This document shows positions 59,945 through 64,000 of a stretch of 64,000 nucleotides of DNA, in pieces (within the stretch, counting starts at the first letter, position 1; each line of letters opens with the position of its first letter). The notes beneath the pieces were generated by a model, which was not told where the DNA came from, searched no databases, and saw nothing but the letters and a program-made list of their open reading frames with translations. The DNA is from Pseudomonas fluorescens. Lineage in GTDB: Bacteria; Pseudomonadota; Gammaproteobacteria; Pseudomonadales; Pseudomonadaceae. The translations under genes were made by a program, and so were the position numbers. The DNA is taken from contig NZ_CABVHJ010000018.1 in the NCBI RefSeq assembly GCF_902497745.1, positions 53,078 to 117,077 of the forward strand, written 5' to 3'.

Positions 59945-60888
59945 CTATTGATAGCGGCTTTAACCACATCACCGTACTGCTTGACGAAGCCGTCGAGGCT
60001 CTCGCCGTACGTCCTGATGGCTGCTATCTGGACGGTACGTTCGGGCGCGGCGGACACAGCCGGTTGATCCTCAGCCAGCTCGGCACGGACGGTCGGCTCA
60101 TCGGATTCGACAAAGATCCACAAGCGATTGCCACCGGGCAAACGCTAGCGGCCGAAGACGGCCGCTTTGTCGTTGTGCAGCGCAGCTTTGCCGAACTCGG
60201 TTCGGTGGTCGCCGAGCAAGGTCTGAGCGGCAAGGTCAGCGGCATTCTGCTTGACCTCGGCGTGTCTTCGCCGCAGCTCGACGACGCCGAGCGCGGCTTC
60301 AGTTTCCTCAACGACGGCCCGCTGGACATGCGCATGGACCCGTCCCGTGGCATCAGCGCTGCCGAATTCGTCAACACCGCGCCGGCTGAGGAAATCGCCC
60401 GGGTGTTCAAGGAATACGGCGAAGAACGTTTCTCCGGTCGTATGGCCCGCGCCGTCGCCGAGCGTCGCGATATCAAACCGTTCGAGCGCACCGCCGATCT
60501 GGCTGAAGTGTTGAAAGTCGCCAACCCGGCATGGGAAAAGGGCAAGAACCCGGCCACCCGTGCATTCCAGGGTTTGCGCATTCACGTCAACAACGAACTG
60601 GGTGATCTCGAAGCCGGCCTCGAAGCCGCACTGGATGCTCTGGAAATTGGCGGCCGTCTGGTGGTGATCAGCTTCCACTCGCTGGAAGACCGCATCGTCA
60701 AACTGTTCATGCGCAAGCTGGTGAAAGGCGAAGCCGACAACCTGCCGCGCAACCTGCCGGTTCGCCATGTCGCGTTCGAACCGAAAATCAAAATCCATGG
60801 CAAAGCGCAGACGGCCTCCGACGCCGAACTCAAAGCCAACCCACGTTCCCGCAGCGCCGTCATGCGCGTCGCGGAGAAGCTGCGGTGA
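59941..60888 (+). CDS. rsmH: 16S rRNA (cytosine(1402)-N(4))-methyltransferase
   Basis: A 315-residue SAM methyltransferase that makes m4C1402, the same nucleotide that RsmI modifies at the ribose. Motif I is YLDGTFGRGGHS, and VISFHSLEDRIVKLF is conserved near the C-terminus. It starts with GTG overlapping the mraZ stop. Both enzymes for C1402 are thus encoded within about 3 kb of each other. Confidence 0.97.
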   Translation: MTIDSGFNHITVLLDEAVEALAVRPDGCYLDGTFGRGGHSRLILSQLGTDGRLIGFDKDPQAIATGQTLAAEDGRFVVVQRSFAELGSVVAEQGLSGKVSGILLDLGVSSPQLDDAERGFSFLNDGPLDMRMDPSRGISAAEFVNTAPAEEIARVFKEYGEERFSGRMARAVAERRDIKPFERTADLAEVLKVANPAWEKGKNPATRAFQGLRIHVNNELGDLEAGLEAALDALEIGGRLVVISFHSLEDRIVKLFMRKLVKGEADNLPRNLPVRHVAFEPKIKIHGKAQTASDAELKANPRSRSAVMRVAEKLR

Positions 60889-61178
60889 GCAAGCTTTTCG
60901 CCAAGCCACTGCCCGGCGGCAGCTTTCTGATGCTGCTGCTGTTTGTCGGCGTGCTCATCTCGGCCATCGCCGTGTCATACAGCGCGCACTGGAACCGGCA
61001 GTTGCTCAACACCCTTTATAACGAGCTCAGCGTGCGTGATAAGGCGCAGGCCGAGTGGGGGCGTTTGATTCTCGAACAGAGCACCTGGACCGCGCACAGC
61101 CGCATCGAAGTGCTGGCCACCGAACAACTGAAAATGCACATCCCTGGCGCGGCTGACGTGAAGATGGTGGCGCCATGA
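60885..61178 (+). CDS. ftsL: Cell division protein FtsL
   Basis: A 97-residue bitopic protein with one membrane helix at about 14-34 (FLMLLLFVGVLISAIAVSYSA) and a periplasmic coiled coil (LYNELSVRDKAQAEWGRLILEQ). With FtsB and FtsQ it activates FtsWI septal synthesis. The GTG start overlaps the rsmH stop, and the stop overlaps the ftsI ATG. Confidence 0.95.
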   Translation: MSKLFAKPLPGGSFLMLLLFVGVLISAIAVSYSAHWNRQLLNTLYNELSVRDKAQAEWGRLILEQSTWTAHSRIEVLATEQLKMHIPGAADVKMVAP

Positions 61179-62917
61179 TGAAACTCGAAGGCGCACTGTT
61201 CCCATGGCGCTTCCGCCTGATGGTGGCACTGCTCGGCGTGATGGTCGCGGCGATCTGCTGGCGCATCATCGACCTGCAAGTGGTTGACCGTGACTTCCTC
61301 AAAGGTCAGGGCGACGCGCGTAGTCTGCGTCACATCCCGATTCCGGCTCACCGTGGTCTGATCACCGACCGTAACGGCGAGCCGTTGGCCGTGAGTACCC
61401 CGGTGACCACGCTGTGGGCCAACGCCAAGGAAATGCAAACGGCCAAAGAGAAGTGGCCGGCACTCGCCGCCGCGCTGGGTCAGGACCCGAAAGCCCTGAC
61501 CGAACGCCTCGAAGCCCAGGCCAACAAAGAATTCATTTATCTGGTGCGCGGGTTGACCCCCGAGCAAGGCCAGGCTGTGCTTGATCTGAAAGTGCCGGGC
61601 GTCTACGGCATCGAAGAATTCCGCCGGTTCTACCCGGCCGGTGAAGTTACCGCGCACATGGTCGGTTTTACCGACATCGATGACCACGGTCGCGAAGGTG
61701 TCGAACTGGCTTATGACGAGTGGCTCGCCGGGGTGCCGGGCAAACGACAGGTCATCAAGGATCGGCGCGGACGGCTGATCAAGGATGTCCAGGTCACCAA
61801 AAACGCCAAGGCCGGCAAGCCCTTGGCGTTGTCCATTGATCTGCGTCTGCAATACCTGGCCAACCGCGAGCTGCGCAACGCGATCATCGAGAACGGCGCC
61901 AAGGCCGGCAGTCTGGTGATCATGGACGTCAAGACCGGCGAGATTCTGGCCATGGTCAACCAGCCGACCTACAACCCGAACAACCGTCGCAACCTGCAAC
62001 CGGCGATGATGCGTAACCGCGCGATGATCGACGTGTTCGAGCCGGGTTCGACCATGAAAGCCATCTCGATGGCTGCCGCAATCGAAACCGGCCGCTGGAA
62101 ACCGAGCGACACCGTTGAGGTGTATCCGGGCTCCCTGCAGATCGGCAAGTACACCATCAAGGACGTCTCCAAGAGCGAAGGTCCGGTGCTCGATCTGACC
62201 GGCATCCTGATCAATTCCAGTAACGTCGGCATGAGTAAGGTCGCGTTCGATATCGGCGGTGAAACGATTTTCCGCCTCGCGCAAAAAGTCGGCCTCGGCC
62301 AGGACACCGGCCTCGGCTTTCCGGGCGAACGTGTCGGCAACCTGCCGAACTACCGCGACTGGCGCAAGGCTGAAACCGCAACGCTTTCTTACGGTTACGG
62401 AATTTCCGTTACCGCGATTCAACTCGTCCACGCGTTCTCGGCGCTGGCCAACAACGGTCGTCTCGCGCCGCTGACCCTGATCAAAACCGACAAGCCGCCG
62501 CAGACCACGCAAGTGCTGCCGGAAGCTGTGGCGAAAACCCTGCAAGGCATGCTCACCCAGGTGATCGAAGCACCGCGCGGCGTGTTCCGTGCGCAGGTGC
62601 CGGCGTATCACGTGGCGGGCAAGTCGGGTACTGCACGTAAAACGTCGGTGGGTACCAAGGGCTACGCCGAGAACTCGTACCGCTCGCTGTTCGCCGGCTT
62701 TGGCCCGATGAGCGATCCCCGTTACGCCATCGTTGTGGTGATCGACGAACCGTCCAAGGCCGGCTACTTCGGTGGTCTGGTATCGGCGCCGGTGTTCAGC
62801 CGTGTGATGTCCGGCACCCTGCGCCTGATGAACGTAACGCCGGACAACTTGCCGACGACACAACAGGCCAACGCCACCCCGGTCATACCGCTGAAAGCCA
62901 ATGGAGGGCGCGGCTGA
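61175..62917 (+). CDS. ftsI: Peptidoglycan transpeptidase FtsI (PBP3)
   Basis: The septal class B penicillin-binding protein, 580 residues. A membrane helix lies at about 14-34, followed by the pedestal domain and the transpeptidase domain with S292-T-M-K295, S348-S-N350 and K483-S-G485. It is the main target of many beta-lactams in Pseudomonas. Two adjacent ATGs (61175, 61178) are possible starts. Confidence 0.98.
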   Translation: MMKLEGALFPWRFRLMVALLGVMVAAICWRIIDLQVVDRDFLKGQGDARSLRHIPIPAHRGLITDRNGEPLAVSTPVTTLWANAKEMQTAKEKWPALAAALGQDPKALTERLEAQANKEFIYLVRGLTPEQGQAVLDLKVPGVYGIEEFRRFYPAGEVTAHMVGFTDIDDHGREGVELAYDEWLAGVPGKRQVIKDRRGRLIKDVQVTKNAKAGKPLALSIDLRLQYLANRELRNAIIENGAKAGSLVIMDVKTGEILAMVNQPTYNPNNRRNLQPAMMRNRAMIDVFEPGSTMKAISMAAAIETGRWKPSDTVEVYPGSLQIGKYTIKDVSKSEGPVLDLTGILINSSNVGMSKVAFDIGGETIFRLAQKVGLGQDTGLGFPGERVGNLPNYRDWRKAETATLSYGYGISVTAIQLVHAFSALANNGRLAPLTLIKTDKPPQTTQVLPEAVAKTLQGMLTQVIEAPRGVFRAQVPAYHVAGKSGTARKTSVGTKGYAENSYRSLFAGFGPMSDPRYAIVVVIDEPSKAGYFGGLVSAPVFSRVMSGTLRLMNVTPDNLPTTQQANATPVIPLKANGGRG

Positions 62918-64000
62918 TGTCATTAAGTCTGAACAAGATATTCCCCCACGCCGGCCACGATCTGTTGATCCGTGAACTGGCGCTGGACAGCCGCAACGTA
63001 CGCGCAGGCGATCTGTTCCTCGCTGTACCCGGCGGCAAATTCGATGGCCGTGCGCACATCGCCGACGCACTGCAGCGCGGTGCTGCGGCTGTAGCTTATG
63101 AAGTGGAAGGCGCCACCGTGCTGCCGATCACTGACGTCCCGCTGATTCCGGTCAAAGGCCTGGCAGCGCAGCTGTCGGACATCGCCGGGCGGTTTTACGG
63201 CGAGCCGAGTCATCACTTGAATCTTGTGGGTGTCACTGGCACCAATGGCAAGACCAGCGTGACCCAATTGGTTGCGCAGGCGCTCGATCTGCTCGGCCAG
63301 CATTGCGGCATCGTCGGTACTCTCGGTTCCGGCTTCTATGGCGCATTGGAAAGTGGTCTGCACACCACGCCGAATCCGATCGCCGTGCAAGCGACGTTGG
63401 GCGACCTGAAAAAGGCCGGGGCCAAAGCGGTGGCCATGGAAGTGTCGTCCCACGGTCTGGATCAGGGCCGCGTCACCGCGCTGGCGTTCGACGTCGCTGT
63501 GATGACCAACCTGTCCCGCGATCATCTGGATTATCACGGCAGCATGGAGGCATACGCCGAGGCCAAGGCCAAGCTGTTCGCCTGGAATGATCTGAAGTGC
63601 CGCGTGGTCAACCTCGACGATGATTTCGGCCGGCAACTGGCCGCTGAAAAACGTGAGTCGCGGCTGATCACCTACAGCCTGCTCGACAGCAGCGCGTACC
63701 TGTTCTGCCGCGAAGCGCAGTTTGACGACCATGGCGTGCGCGCCACGCTGGTCACCCCGCAGGGTGAACATCATCTGCGCAGCACGCTGCTCGGCCGTTT
63801 CAACCTGAGCAACGTTCTGGCGGCAGTCGGCGCATTGCTTGGCCTGGATTACGCGCTCGACGAAATTCTCAAAGTGCTGCCGAAACTCGAAGGCCCGGCC
63901 GGGCGCATGCAGCGTCTCGGTGGCGGTACGCAGCCGTTGGTGGTGGTCGATTACGCCCACACCCCGGATGCGCTGGAAAAGGTTCTGACCGCGCTGCGCC
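62917..64000 (+). CDS. murE: UDP-MurNAc-tripeptide synthetase MurE (partial)
   Basis: The first 361 residues of the meso-diaminopimelate-adding ligase of peptidoglycan synthesis. The ATP-binding GVTGTNGKTS lies at 105-114, and MEVSSHGLDQGR and the TTPNP substrate loop follow. The ATG overlaps the ftsI stop (TGATG). The C-terminal domain with the DAP-binding motif is cut by the right edge, so specificity cannot be read but is assumed from the genus. Confidence 0.97.
   Translation, partial: MSLSLNKIFPHAGHDLLIRELALDSRNVRAGDLFLAVPGGKFDGRAHIADALQRGAAAVAYEVEGATVLPITDVPLIPVKGLAAQLSDIAGRFYGEPSHHLNLVGVTGTNGKTSVTQLVAQALDLLGQHCGIVGTLGSGFYGALESGLHTTPNPIAVQATLGDLKKAGAKAVAMEVSSHGLDQGRVTALAFDVAVMTNLSRDHLDYHGSMEAYAEAKAKLFAWNDLKCRVVNLDDDFGRQLAAEKRESRLITYSLLDSSAYLFCREAQFDDHGVRATLVTPQGEHHLRSTLLGRFNLSNVLAAVGALLGLDYALDEILKVLPKLEGPAGRMQRLGGGTQPLVVVDYAHTPDALEKVLTALR

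Noticed and set aside
61016..63070. A 684-codon minus-strand open frame over ftsI and murE
   Set aside because: Antisense to strongly conserved division genes, with shadow-type composition and no ribosome site or family match.

Overview
The window is chromosomal DNA from a Pseudomonas of the fluorescens/putida lineage. The gene order (TIGR01777-hemH-uraA-upp-hpt; rplM-rpsI-petABC-sspAB; lpoA-yraN-gmhA-BON; rsmI-rnpB-mraZ-rsmH-ftsL-ftsI-murE), the GC-rich coding style and the families of intergenic REP repeats all agree. No prophage, insertion sequence, CRISPR array or tRNA was seen. About 63 protein genes, one structured RNA gene (rnpB) and one riboswitch can be supported.

Region 1 (1-8.6 kb) is the most distinctive part. 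A tightly overlapping minus-strand operon encodes a DUF523/DUF1722 protein, a MerR/LitR-like regulator, DNA photolyase, an NTF2-like protein, an SDR, an FAD amine-oxidase-like protein, a DUF1365 protein and a cyclopropane-fatty-acid-synthase-like methyltransferase that runs off the left edge. A second minus-strand pair (FAD oxidoreductase plus Trp-rich TIGR02450 protein) lies next to it. Both promoters carry direct repeats that fit the published binding consensus of the Pseudomonas light regulator PplR1. The regulator itself has W-x9-YH where B12 photosensors of its family have W-x9-EH. The whole block therefore reads as a light/photo-oxidative stress regulon that joins DNA repair to membrane-lipid modification.

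Region 2 (8.8-30.9 kb) is mostly core metabolism and envelope: ferrochelatase, uracil permease and uracil/hypoxanthine salvage, malate:quinone oxidoreductase, lipoproteins, a PlsC-like acyltransferase, an SRAP protein lacking the usual catalytic His, a chemoreceptor, an M48 protease, a GDT1-family Mn exporter candidate under a yybP-ykoY riboswitch, rsmC, a D-2-hydroxyacid dehydrogenase, a LysE exporter, and a divergent AraC/MFS pair with a clear inverted repeat between them. Region 3 (31-39.7 kb) groups an acyl-CoA ligase, a DUF1302 and a DUF1329 envelope protein and a MalT-type LuxR regulator, probably one system for an unidentified acyl or ester substrate.

Region 4 (39.7-48.9 kb) holds an MBL hydrolase, an OmpA lipoprotein, YhcB, an alpha/beta hydrolase, TrpRS with a C-terminal DUF1508-like extension, ZapE, a GlxA-type regulator divergent from an acyl-CoA dehydrogenase, and an aldo-keto reductase. 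Region 5 (49-64 kb) is the conserved chain of ribosomal proteins, cytochrome bc1 complex, SspA/SspB, the lpoA cluster, rsmI, RNase P RNA and the start of the dcw division/cell-wall cluster, with an MraZ operator before mraZ and murE cut by the right edge.
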